Shown piece by piece: positions 7,933 to 15,909 of a DNA stretch of 64,000 nt; position 1 is the first letter of the stretch, and every line of letters starts with the position of its first letter. The notes under the pieces were generated by a model. It made no database searches. It was not told the origin of the DNA and was given only the letters and a program-made list of their open reading frames with translations. Both the position numbers and the translations under genes were made by a program. The stretch is from Methylobacterium soli (GTDB taxonomy: Bacteria > Pseudomonadota > Alphaproteobacteria > Rhizobiales > Beijerinckiaceae), in contig NZ_VZZK01000011.1 of the NCBI RefSeq assembly GCF_008806385.1, forward strand, positions 1 through 64,000, written 5' to 3'.

Positions 7933-10794
7933 TTACTCCGCCGCGTCGAGAGTCTGGGCGATGCGCGTCAGCGAGAAATCCTCCTCAAAGAAGCGCGCCT
8001 GCCAGTCGGAGGGCCGGTTCGTGCGCCGGACCTGCACCGCCGTGACTTTGTATTCGGGACAGTTCGTGGCCCAGTCGGAGTAATCGGTCGTGATCACGTT
8101 GGCACCGGTCTTGGCGTGGTGGAACGTGGTGTAGACCACCCCCGGCTGCATCCGCTCGCTGACCCGCGCCTTCAGGGCGATGTCGCCCGAGCGGCTCTCC
8201 AACGCCACGAGGTCGCCGTCGACGATGCCCCGCGTCTCGGCGTCGAAGAGATGGATCTCCAGCACGTCCTCCTCGTGCCAGCGCGAGTTCTCGGTGCGCC
8301 GGGTCTGCGCGCCGACATTGTACTGGGACAGGATGCGCCCCGTCGTGAGGATGAGGGGGAAGCGCGGGCCGGTGCGCTCCTCGGTGGCGACGTATTCGGT
8401 GATCATGAACTTGCCGAGGCCGCGCACGAAGCGGTCGACATGCATCATCGGGGTGCCGAGCGGCGCCTTCTCGTTGCAGGGCCACTGGATCGAGCCCAGC
8501 GCCTCGAGCGTCTCATAGGAGACACCGGCGAAGCTCGGGGTCAGGCTCGCGATCTCCGCCATGATCTCGGACGGGTGGCCGTAGCGCATCGGATAACCGA
8601 GGGCGTTGGCGAGCAGGATCGTGCCCTCCCAGTCGCCGTACCCGCCCATGGGCGGCATCACCTTGCGGACGCGGGAGATGCGCCGCTCGGCATTGGTGAA
8701 GGTGCCGTCCTTCTCGAGGAAGGAAGCGCCCGGCAGGAAGACGTGGGCGTATTTCGCGGTCTCGTTCAGGAACAGGTCCTGGACCACGATGCACTCCATC
8801 GCGGTGAGGCCGGCGGTGACGTGGTGGGTGTCGGGGTCGGACTGGGCGATGTCCTCGCCCTGGATATACATCCCCTTGAACGAGCCCTCGACGGCCTCAT
8901 CCAGCATGTTGGTGATGCGCAGGCCCGGCGCCGCGTCGAGCTTGGCGCCCCACAGGGCCTCGAAGCTCTCGCGGGTGGCGTCGTCCGAGACGTGGCGGTA
9001 GCCGGTGAGCTCGTGCGGGAACGAGCCCATGTCGCAGGAGCCCTGGACGTTGTTCTGGCCGCGCAACGGGTTCACGCCGGCCCCGACCTTGCCGATATTG
9101 CCGGTGGCCATGGCGATGTTGGCCATGCCCATCACCATGGTGGAGCCCTGGCTGTGCTCGGTGACGCCGAGGCCGTAGAAGATCGCGGCGTTGCCCCCGG
9201 TGGCGTAGAGGCGGGCCGCTTCGCGCAGGTCCGCGGCGTTCACGCCCGTATAGGCTTCCGTCGCCTCGGGTGAGTGACGCTCATCCGCGATGAACCGAGC
9301 CCAGGATTCGAAATCGCCGAGGTCGCAGCGCTCGCGCACGTAGGCCTCGTCGACGAGCCCTTCCGTCACGATGACATGCGCGAAGGCGTTGATGAAGGCG
9401 ACGTTGGAGCCCGGCTTCAGGGGCAGGTGATAGTCGGCCTTGATATGGGGCGACTTGACGAGGTCGATCCGGCGCGGGTCCGCCACGATGAGTCTGGCGC
9501 CGGCGCGCAGGCGCTTCTTCATGCGCGAGCCGAAGACCGGGTGGCCGTCCGTCGGGTTCGCGCCGATGACCAGGATCACGTCGGATTCGTCGACCGACTT
9601 GAAGTCCTGCGTGCCGGCCGAGGTGCCGAGCGTCGACATCAGGCCGTAGCCGGTCGGCGAGTGGCAGACGCGGGCGCAGGTATCGACATTGTTGTTGCCG
9701 AAGGCCGCGCGCACGAGCTTCTGAACGAGGTAGGCCTCCTCGTTGGTGCAGCGCGACGAGGTGATGCCGCCCACCGAATCCTTGCCGTAGGTCGCCTGGA
9801 TGCGCTTGAACTCGGAGGCTGCGCGCTGGATCGCCTCCTCCCAGCTCACCTCGCGCCACGGATCCGTGATCTTCTCGCGGATCATCGGCTTGGTGATGCG
9901 GTCCTTGTGGGTGGCGTAGCCGTAGGCGAAGCGGCCCTTGACGCAGCTATGGCCCTCATTGGCCTTGCCGTCCTTGTAGGGCACCATGCGGACGACCCGG
10001 TCGCCCTGCATCTCGGCCTTGAAGGCGCAGCCGACGCCGCAATAGGCGCAGGTCGTCACCGCCGCATGCTCCGGCTGGCCCATCTCGATGATGGATTTCT
10101 CCTGGAGCGTCGCGGTCGGGCAGGCCTGCACGCAGGCGCCGCAGGAGACGCATTCCGAATCCATGAAGTTCGTCGGCCCGGCCGCGACGCGGCTGTCGAA
10201 GCCGCGGCCCGCGATGGTGAGCGCGAAGGTCCCCTGCGTTTCCTCGCAGGCACGCACGCACCGGTTGCAGACGATGCATTTCGACGGGTCGTAGGTGAAG
10301 TAGGGGTTCGACTCGTCCTTGGGCAGGTACTTCTCCGCGCTCGGCTTGACGTGGTTGTCGCCGTCATAGCCGTAGCGCACCTCGCGCAGGCCCACTTGAC
10401 CCGCGGTGTCCTGCAGCTCGCAGTCGCCGTTTGCCGCGCAGGTCAGGCAATCGAGGGGGTGGTCGGAGATGTAGAGCTCCATCACGCCCTTCCGGAGCCT
10501 GGCGAGCTTGTCGGTCAGGGTGGACACCACCATGCCGTTCTCGGCCGGTGTCGTGCAGGAGGCCGGCGTGCCGCGCCGTCCCTCGATCTCGACGAGGCAC
10601 ATCCGGCAGGAGCCGAAGGGCTCCAGCGAATCCGTGGCGCAGAGCTTCGGGATCTGCGTGCCCATGCTCATGGCGGCCGCCATCACGGAGGTGCCGGCCG
10701 GGACGGTCACGGCCACGCCGTCGATCGTCAGGCTGACGCTCTGATCCGAGACGCGGATCGGGGTGCCGTAGTCGATTTCCTTGATGAGGCCCAT
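7933..10794 (-). CDS. fdsA: NAD-dependent formate dehydrogenase alpha (catalytic) subunit
   Basis: 953 residues; start ATG 10794, with AGGAG 8 bases upstream. It oxidises formate to CO2 at a bis-MGD molybdenum (or tungsten) site and passes electrons to FdsB. Order of parts: N-terminal 2Fe-2S ferredoxin domain (CATDSLEPFGSCRMC near 52-66), a NuoG-type segment with HPLDCLTC and CELQ, two 4Fe-4S clusters (CIVCNRCVRAC near 173-183, CVSCGACVQAC near 215-225), the CAYCGVGC cluster near 249-256, then the molybdopterin domains. The active-site Cys377-His378 lies in ARVCHSPTG; it is a plain cysteine codon, not selenocysteine. Third gene of fdsGBAD. Methylorubrum calls this enzyme FDH2. Confidence 0.95.
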   Translation of the reverse strand: MGLIKEIDYGTPIRVSDQSVSLTIDGVAVTVPAGTSVMAAAMSMGTQIPKLCATDSLEPFGSCRMCLVEIEGRRGTPASCTTPAENGMVVSTLTDKLARLRKGVMELYISDHPLDCLTCAANGDCELQDTAGQVGLREVRYGYDGDNHVKPSAEKYLPKDESNPYFTYDPSKCIVCNRCVRACEETQGTFALTIAGRGFDSRVAAGPTNFMDSECVSCGACVQACPTATLQEKSIIEMGQPEHAAVTTCAYCGVGCAFKAEMQGDRVVRMVPYKDGKANEGHSCVKGRFAYGYATHKDRITKPMIREKITDPWREVSWEEAIQRAASEFKRIQATYGKDSVGGITSSRCTNEEAYLVQKLVRAAFGNNNVDTCARVCHSPTGYGLMSTLGTSAGTQDFKSVDESDVILVIGANPTDGHPVFGSRMKKRLRAGARLIVADPRRIDLVKSPHIKADYHLPLKPGSNVAFINAFAHVIVTEGLVDEAYVRERCDLGDFESWARFIADERHSPEATEAYTGVNAADLREAARLYATGGNAAIFYGLGVTEHSQGSTMVMGMANIAMATGNIGKVGAGVNPLRGQNNVQGSCDMGSFPHELTGYRHVSDDATRESFEALWGAKLDAAPGLRITNMLDEAVEGSFKGMYIQGEDIAQSDPDTHHVTAGLTAMECIVVQDLFLNETAKYAHVFLPGASFLEKDGTFTNAERRISRVRKVMPPMGGYGDWEGTILLANALGYPMRYGHPSEIMAEIASLTPSFAGVSYETLEALGSIQWPCNEKAPLGTPMMHVDRFVRGLGKFMITEYVATEERTGPRFPLILTTGRILSQYNVGAQTRRTENSRWHEEDVLEIHLFDAETRGIVDGDLVALESRSGDIALKARVSERMQPGVVYTTFHHAKTGANVITTDYSDWATNCPEYKVTAVQVRRTNRPSDWQARFFEEDFSLTRIAQTLDAAE

Positions 10795-10804
10795 GGAACG
10801 CTCC

Positions 10805-12364
10805 TCACTCCGCCGCGATCGGCATGCTGCCGCCGCGCGTAAAATCATCCGCGAAATGCGTGATCGCGCTCATCACGGGCATCGGCGTGAGGCCGCCCAT
10901 GGCGCAGAGCGAGCCGTCCGTCATGATCTCGCAGAGATCCTCGACGAGCTTCAGGTTCTCGGCCGGGCGGATGCCCGCCATGACCTTGTCCATGGTCTCG
11001 ACGCCGCGGGTGGCGCCGATGCGGCAGGGGGTGCACTTGCCGCAGGATTCGGTGGCGCAGAACTCAAAGGCGAAGCGGGCCTGGGAGGCCATGTCGACGG
11101 TGTCGTCGAACACCACGATGCCGCCATGGCCGACGAGGCCCTTGGCGGCCGCCATCGCCTCGTAATCGAGGGGCGTGTCGAGGAGGTGGTCCGGGAAGTA
11201 GGCGCCGAGCGGGCCGCCGACCTGCACGGCCCGGACCGGCCGGCCCGAGCGGGTGCCGCCGCCGAATTCCTCGATGACGGCCCGCAGCGTGATGCCGAAG
11301 GCGTACTCGATCAGGCCGCCCTGCCGGACATTGCCGGCGAGCTGGATCGGCAGGGTGCCAAGCGAGCGGCCCTGGCCGTAGGCGGCGTAGGCCTCAGCGC
11401 CGTGCTCCAGGATCCAGGGCACGGCCGTGAAGGTCATGACGTTGTTGACGAGCGTCGGCTTGCCGAGGAAGCCCTTGAGGGCCGGGATCGGGGGCTTGGC
11501 CCGCACGATGCCGCGCTTGCCCTCCAGGCTCTCCAGCAGCGAGGTCTCCTCGCCGCAGATATAGGCGCCGGCTCCGAGGCGGACCTCCAGATGGAAGGAC
11601 TTGCCGGAGCCCATCAGGTTCTCGCCGAGCACGCCCGCGCGCAGGCCGTTGGCGATGGCCTCCTTCAGGGTCTCGAAGGCTTGCGGGTATTCCGAGCGCA
11701 GATAGATGTAGCCGCGCGTCGCCCCGACGGCGATTCCGGCGATCGTCATGCCCTCGATGAGGTTGAAGGGATCGCCCTCCATCATCATCCGGTCCGCGAA
11801 GGTGCCGGAATCGCCCTCGTCGGCGTTGCAGACCACGTATTTCCGGTCGGCCTCCGCGACCATCACGGTGTTCCACTTGATGCCCGCCGGGAAGCCGGCG
11901 CCGCCGCGCCCGCGCAGGCCCGACTCCCGCACCGCCGCCACGATGCCCTCGGGGCCGCGCTTCAGCGCCGCTTCGAGCCCGCGATAGCCGCCATGCGCCC
12001 GGTAATCCTCGACCGAGACCGGGTCGACCACGCCGCAGCGATGGAAGGTCAGGCGGTGCTGGCGCGCGAGGTAGGGGATCTCTTCCGGCTTGCCGAGGCG
12101 CAGCGGATGATCGGCGCCCCGCGTCAATCCGGCCTCCAGCAGGGCGTCGACGTCGCCGGGCTTGACGGGACCGTAGGCGATCCGGCCCTCCGGGGTTGCG
12201 ACCTCGACCATCGGCTCGAGCCAGAACAGGCCGCGCGAGCCGGTGCGCACGATGGTGATGTCGAGGCCGCGGCGCTCGGCCCCGGCGAACAGGGCGCGGG
12301 CGACGCGGTTCGCGCCGAGGCCGAGGGCGACCGCGTCGCGCGGGACATAGATCGTGATGCTCAT
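10805..12364 (-). CDS. fdsB: NAD-dependent formate dehydrogenase beta subunit
   Basis: 519 residues; start ATG 12364, whose ATGA overlaps the stop of fdsG, so the two are probably translationally coupled. A longer frame upstream runs inside fdsG and is not used. An N-terminal thioredoxin-like domain (residues 1-110) is followed by a NuoF-type domain: the FMN/NAD-binding loop GRGGAGFPAGIKW, the NADEGDSGTF motif, and a C-terminal 4Fe-4S site CATESCGKCTPCRIG. It takes electrons from FdsA and reduces NAD+ in the cytosol. Length and motif order match the FdsB/HoxF family. Confidence 0.95.
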   Translation of the reverse strand: MSITIYVPRDAVALGLGANRVARALFAGAERRGLDITIVRTGSRGLFWLEPMVEVATPEGRIAYGPVKPGDVDALLEAGLTRGADHPLRLGKPEEIPYLARQHRLTFHRCGVVDPVSVEDYRAHGGYRGLEAALKRGPEGIVAAVRESGLRGRGGAGFPAGIKWNTVMVAEADRKYVVCNADEGDSGTFADRMMMEGDPFNLIEGMTIAGIAVGATRGYIYLRSEYPQAFETLKEAIANGLRAGVLGENLMGSGKSFHLEVRLGAGAYICGEETSLLESLEGKRGIVRAKPPIPALKGFLGKPTLVNNVMTFTAVPWILEHGAEAYAAYGQGRSLGTLPIQLAGNVRQGGLIEYAFGITLRAVIEEFGGGTRSGRPVRAVQVGGPLGAYFPDHLLDTPLDYEAMAAAKGLVGHGGIVVFDDTVDMASQARFAFEFCATESCGKCTPCRIGATRGVETMDKVMAGIRPAENLKLVEDLCEIMTDGSLCAMGGLTPMPVMSAITHFADDFTRGGSMPIAAE

Positions 12365-12831
12365 GCCCGGGCCTCCGCGAGGGCGGCTTCGAGGCCGTCG
12401 AGCGTCAGATGCGCGACGGGCTCGCCGTCCACGAGGGCCGCCGGGCCGTTGGCGCAGAGCCCGAGGCAGTAGACCGGCTCGACCGTGACGCCGTCCGCAT
12501 TGGTGCCGTGCCACGCCACCCCGAAGCGCGACAGGATCTCACCGTGAAGCCGGTTCGAGCCCATCGCCTGGCAGGCTTCCGCACGGCAGAGCTTCACCGC
12601 GTGGCGGCCGGCCGGGTGGGCGCGAAAATCGTGGTAGAAGCTGATGCAGCCGTGCACCTCCGCGCGCGACAGGTTCAGCGCATCGGCGATCAGGGGCACC
12701 GCCTCCCCGTCGACATAGCCGAAGGCCTCCTGCAAGGCGTGCAGGATCGGCAGGGTCGCGCCTTCGCGATGGGCGTGCGCGGACACGATCCCGGCCGCGC
12801 GGCTCGCGTTCCAAGGCTCGTAGCTTGGCAT
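12361..12831 (-). CDS. fdsG: NAD-dependent formate dehydrogenase gamma subunit
   Basis: 156 residues from ATG 12831; an upstream ATG at 12897 would include the inverted repeat at 12848-12870 in the coding region and is less likely. This NuoE-like subunit carries a thioredoxin-fold 2Fe-2S cluster with ligands in LCRAEACQAMG and YCLGLCANGPA. Start segment: HREGATLPILHALQEAFGYVD, typical of NuoE/FdsG. It is the first gene of the operon, and the region upstream would hold the operon promoter. Confidence 0.93.
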   Translation of the reverse strand: MPSYEPWNASRAAGIVSAHAHREGATLPILHALQEAFGYVDGEAVPLIADALNLSRAEVHGCISFYHDFRAHPAGRHAVKLCRAEACQAMGSNRLHGEILSRFGVAWHGTNADGVTVEPVYCLGLCANGPAALVDGEPVAHLTLDGLEAALAEARA

Positions 12832-12847
12832 GAATTTTCCTGCCCAG

Positions 12848-12870
12848 ATTGGTCTTGTTCTAAGACCGAT
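12848..12870. promoter_or_regulatory. Inverted repeat upstream of fdsG, candidate operator
   Basis: GGTCTT at 12851-12856 and AAGACC at 12862-12867 form a perfect 6-bp inverted repeat around GTTCT; with the flanking AT pairs, 8 of 9 positions match. It lies 17-39 bases upstream of the fdsG start, a good place for a repressor or an activator. The regulator is not identified, and a weak hairpin in the 5' untranslated RNA is the alternative. Confidence 0.4.
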
Positions 12871-12969
12871 TGGAACAGGCGGACCCGGTGTATTCAATCA
12901 AGCAGTCCGGTCGAACGACAGGGGAAGCCTGTCGAGGAGGAACGATCCTGCTTGATCCCGGAACGCAGT

Positions 12970-12997
12970 CAGCCCCGAAGCCGGGGCTTCGGGGCTG
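12970..12997 (-). terminator. Strong GC hairpin, probable terminator
   Basis: A perfect 13-bp stem (CAGCCCCGAAGCC pairing with GGCTTCGGGGCTG, 2-base loop). It lies 27 bases after the stop of the small exported-protein gene at 13025-13330 on the minus strand and would insulate it from the formate dehydrogenase operon. No U-tract follows. Confidence 0.6.
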
Positions 12998-13024
12998 AGG
13001 GACGACGCGTCGGGCGGGTGCGGC

Positions 13025-13330
13025 TTACTCGCAGACGCGAATGCGCCGGAAGATCACGTCACCGTAGGGATCGACGTAGCGGCGGCGCTCGACATGGCAG
13101 ATCGGGCCGACATCTTCCTCGACATAGACCGGCGGCGGGGCGCGGTAGACCGGGCGGCCCGGGTAATAGCTGTTCTGCGAGGAGGCGATGGCGCCTCCGA
13201 CCGCGAGACCACCGAGCACGCCGAGCGCCGCTGCGCCGCCGGCGCCGATGCCGTCGCGCGCCTGCGCGGCGGGTGCCGCCGCGAGGGCGAGCCCGCCGGC
13301 CATCAATGCGGTGGTGAGAAGCCTGTTCAT
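13025..13330 (-). CDS. Small exported Gly-rich protein
   Basis: 101 residues. A signal peptide (MNRLLTTALMAGGLALAAAPAAQA) is followed by a glycine-zipper-like stretch (GIGAGGAAALGVLGGLAVGGAI), a Pro/Tyr-rich spacer with YYPGRPVYRAPPPVYV, and a C-terminus with two cysteines (ICHVERRRYVD, IRVCE). GGAGG lies 8 bases before the ATG. Proteins of this build are abundant in Methylobacterium and related genera; they are probably periplasmic or outer-membrane-attached, but the role is unknown. Confidence 0.75.
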   Translation of the reverse strand: MNRLLTTALMAGGLALAAAPAAQARDGIGAGGAAALGVLGGLAVGGAIASSQNSYYPGRPVYRAPPPVYVEEDVGPICHVERRRYVDPYGDVIFRRIRVCE

Positions 13331-13477
13331 CGATCAACCCCTCCAGGGACGCCGTGTTGGATTCGAGAACGTTACGGCGCAGATCTAAAGAAACAGCCTC
13401 GCCAATGGGGCAATTGTTCGGCAGGCGCACGCCCCTCGCGATCGTCCGCGCGCGCCTGTGCCGCCGCGCACGCGCCC

Positions 13478-14245
13478 TCAGAGACGCCCGAGCCGCAGGG
13501 CGAGGGGCCAGCGTACGCTCCGCCGCGCCGCCGGATCGCCCCAGCACGCGGCGAGCGCCGCGCGAAAGCGCTCGACCGGCCCAGGGCCGGACGCGGCCTC
13601 CAGAGCGCGGACCGCCGACCAGGTGTCGACGTAGCCAATGAGATCGGCGAGCCCCCACGAGACCATGATGGCGAGATCGGGCGTGGGCAGGTCTGGCGTG
13701 GACAGGTCGGGGACCGGGAAGGGCAGGCTGCGATAGCCGGTCTCGACATGGCGTCGCTCGGGCGGCCAGTGCGGGCCGGCGACCGCGCGGTAGAAGTGAT
13801 CGACGACGGGCCCGGGCTCGCCCTCCACCCGCAGGATCCCGTAGCTGATCAGCGCCAGGATCGCGCCGGGCCGCGCCACGCGGCGGGCCTCCGCGTAGAA
13901 GGCGTCGAGGTCGAGCCAGTGGGCCGCCTGCGCCACGCTCACGAGGTCGATGCTGCCCGCCGGAAGCCCGGATTGCTCGGCGGGAGCGACGCGGTAGTGG
14001 ATTTTCGGATGCGGCGTCGCGTTGGCGACCTGCGCGGCGCTCGCATCCGTGGCGATGACTTGCGCGAAATGCTCGGCCAGGAGCACCGAGAGCTGGCCGC
14101 TGCCGCAGCCGCAATCCAGGGCGCGGTCCCGCGCGGGCGCGAGCGCGGTGAGATGGGCCGCGAGCTCCGCCGGGTAGGTCGGGCGATGGGCCGCGTAGGC
14201 GGAGGAGCGGGCCGAGAAATGGTCCTTGAAATCCGCTCCGCTCAT
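13478..14245 (-). CDS. Class I SAM-dependent methyltransferase
   Basis: 255 residues from ATG 14245. The Methyltransf_11-type Rossmann fold is clear: start FKDHFSARSSAYAAHRPTYP, motif I ALDCGCGSGQLSVLLA near residues 42-57, acidic residue of motif II in VIATDAS, and the SVAQAAHWLD segment typical of the YcgJ/Tmt-like family. The substrate cannot be read from the sequence. The C-terminus has an odd PDLSTPDLPTPDL triplication at about residues 181-193. It faces away from the YedY-like gene, sharing a 159-base divergent promoter region. Confidence 0.85.
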   Translation of the reverse strand: MSGADFKDHFSARSSAYAAHRPTYPAELAAHLTALAPARDRALDCGCGSGQLSVLLAEHFAQVIATDASAAQVANATPHPKIHYRVAPAEQSGLPAGSIDLVSVAQAAHWLDLDAFYAEARRVARPGAILALISYGILRVEGEPGPVVDHFYRAVAGPHWPPERRHVETGYRSLPFPVPDLSTPDLPTPDLAIMVSWGLADLIGYVDTWSAVRALEAASGPGPVERFRAALAACWGDPAARRSVRWPLALRLGRL

Positions 14246-14404
14246 GGCCGCCCCCGCCCGCTTTCGCCCTCGGGGCGCCAGATTAGCCGCCCCGCCTCCC
14301 GGTTGCGAGGGCGTGCCGGCCTTGACGGCGCCGGGCATTCCGGCTCGAACCCGACGGGCGGGCCGCCGCGTTCGTTGCCCGGTCCGCCGCGAGCGAGGTT
14401 CTGC

Positions 14405-15010
14405 ATGGCCACACGAGGCTTCACCGGACGGCGTCCCCCCGAGGCGACGCGGGAGCGGCTTCCGCCGGGGCAATACCTGACGCAGGATTTCCCCGTCCTG
14501 CAGATCGGGCCGAACCCCCGCATCGATCTCGACACCTGGCGCTTCACCCTGCGCGACGGCCCCAAGCCCGTGAAGACCAGGACCTGGGAGGCCTTCAGCG
14601 CCCTGCCCCGCACGCGCTGGGGCGGCGATATCCACTGCGTCACCAAGTGGTCGAAGTTCGACACGGCCTGGGAGGGCGTGAGCTTCGACGACCTGCTGGC
14701 CGATGCGGGCCTTGCCGCGCCGACGGACTTCCTGCTGGCGGAGGGCTACGACGACTACACCACGAACCTGCCGGTGGCCGACCTCGCGGGCGGCCGGGCC
14801 ATGGTGGCGACGCATTACGACGGCGACCCGATCCCTCCCGACCATGGCGGACCGGCCCGGCTCTTGGTTCCGCATCTGTATTTCTGGAAGAGCGCCAAAT
14901 GGGTGAAGGGTCTGCGCTTCACCCGCAAGGACGAGGCGGGGTTCTGGGAGCTTCGCGGCTATCACATGTACGGCGATCCTTGGCGCGAGCAGCGCTTCAC
15001 CGGTGATTGA
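14405..15010 (+). CDS. Sulfite oxidase-like (YedY-type) molybdopterin oxidoreductase
   Basis: 201 residues; start ATG 14405. It carries the sulfite-oxidase/YedY fold: LTQDFPVLQIGPNPRIDLDTWRF at the front, the cofactor-binding Cys78 in DIHCVTKWS, and TTNLPVADL and PHLYFWKSAKWVKGL further on. No signal peptide is present, unlike MsrP/YedY of E. coli, so this is a cytoplasmic member. The next gene, a flavin reductase, overlaps by 8 bases, so the pair probably forms one NAD(P)H-dependent unit: reductase to molybdoenzyme. The physiological substrate is unknown. Confidence 0.88.
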   Translation: MATRGFTGRRPPEATRERLPPGQYLTQDFPVLQIGPNPRIDLDTWRFTLRDGPKPVKTRTWEAFSALPRTRWGGDIHCVTKWSKFDTAWEGVSFDDLLADAGLAAPTDFLLAEGYDDYTTNLPVADLAGGRAMVATHYDGDPIPPDHGGPARLLVPHLYFWKSAKWVKGLRFTRKDEAGFWELRGYHMYGDPWREQRFTGD

Positions 15011-15722
15011 GCCGGCAGCCCTCCGCTGGCAGGACGCCGTCATCGCGGAGATCGCGATCCTGACGCCGCGGGTGAAAAGCTTCCGCCTGCGCGTCGGCTT
15101 CGCTGCCCGGTTCCGCCCCGGGCAGCACGTCGACGTGCGCCTGACCGCGCCGGACGGCTACCAGGCGCAGCGCAGCTACTCCATCGCCTCGGCCCCGGAC
15201 GCCTCCGGCCTGATCGAGCTGATGATCGAGCGGCTCGACGACGGCGAGGTCTCGGGCTTCTTCGCCGATATCGCCGAGGTCGGGGACACGATCGAGCTGC
15301 GCGGGCCGATCGGCGGGTCCTTCGTCTGGTCGGCGGCGGAGGGCGGCCCGGTTCTGCTCGTCGGTGGCGGCTCGGGGGTGGTGCCGCTCCTGGCGATGCT
15401 GCGTCACCGGGCCGCCGCCGCTCCCGGCGTGAAGGCCCTGCTGCTCTACTCCGCCCGCACCCGCCAGGAGGTCATCGCGCGCGCCGAGCTCGACGCCCGC
15501 GCCCGCGACGAGCCCGGCTTCGCGCTGCATCTCGCCCTCACCCGCGAGCCGGGCGGCCGCCGAATCGACCGCGCTGCAATCGACGCGGCCCTCGCCCGGA
15601 TCGGGGCGCCGGCCCACGTCTTCGTCTGCGGCGGAAACCCCTTCGTCGGCGCGGTCTCGAACCTGCTCCTCGATGCCGGGGTCGCCCCGGCCCTGATCCG
15701 GACCGAGCGCTTCGGCGGCTGA
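15003..15722 (+). CDS. Ferredoxin-NADP reductase-type FAD oxidoreductase
   Basis: 239 residues from GTG 15003, overlapping the stop of the YedY-like gene by 8 bases, which suggests coupled translation. FAD-binding motif RSYSIASAP near residues 59-67, the NAD(P)-binding start PVLLVGGGSGVVPLLAML near 115-132, and the C-terminal FVCGGNPFVGAV segment. No 2Fe-2S domain is fused. It would supply electrons from NAD(P)H to the preceding molybdoenzyme; the pairing is an inference from the gene order. Confidence 0.88.
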   Translation: MIEPAALRWQDAVIAEIAILTPRVKSFRLRVGFAARFRPGQHVDVRLTAPDGYQAQRSYSIASAPDASGLIELMIERLDDGEVSGFFADIAEVGDTIELRGPIGGSFVWSAAEGGPVLLVGGGSGVVPLLAMLRHRAAAAPGVKALLLYSARTRQEVIARAELDARARDEPGFALHLALTREPGGRRIDRAAIDAALARIGAPAHVFVCGGNPFVGAVSNLLLDAGVAPALIRTERFGG

Positions 15723-15909
15723 GGCGCCCTCGCGCCCGGCCCGCTTGTGCAACGCAATAGGCCTATGCGGGCCGGGTTCTGGCGCACGGCGCCCGGAACG
15801 CGTAGAAGCATGCCTTCCGCACTCGATTCGAGACCGGTCGCTCTCCGTCCGCCCATTCGGCTTTGCCCGTGCCGCGTCGGATGGCTCGCCGGCGTTGAAA
15901 GCCCAGTCC

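Noticed and set aside
7873..12472. Long open frames on the plus strand opposite the formate dehydrogenase genes
   Set aside because: Shadows of high-GC coding on the other strand: no ribosome binding sites, no hydrophobic or motif structure, and the minus-strand genes have all expected motifs.
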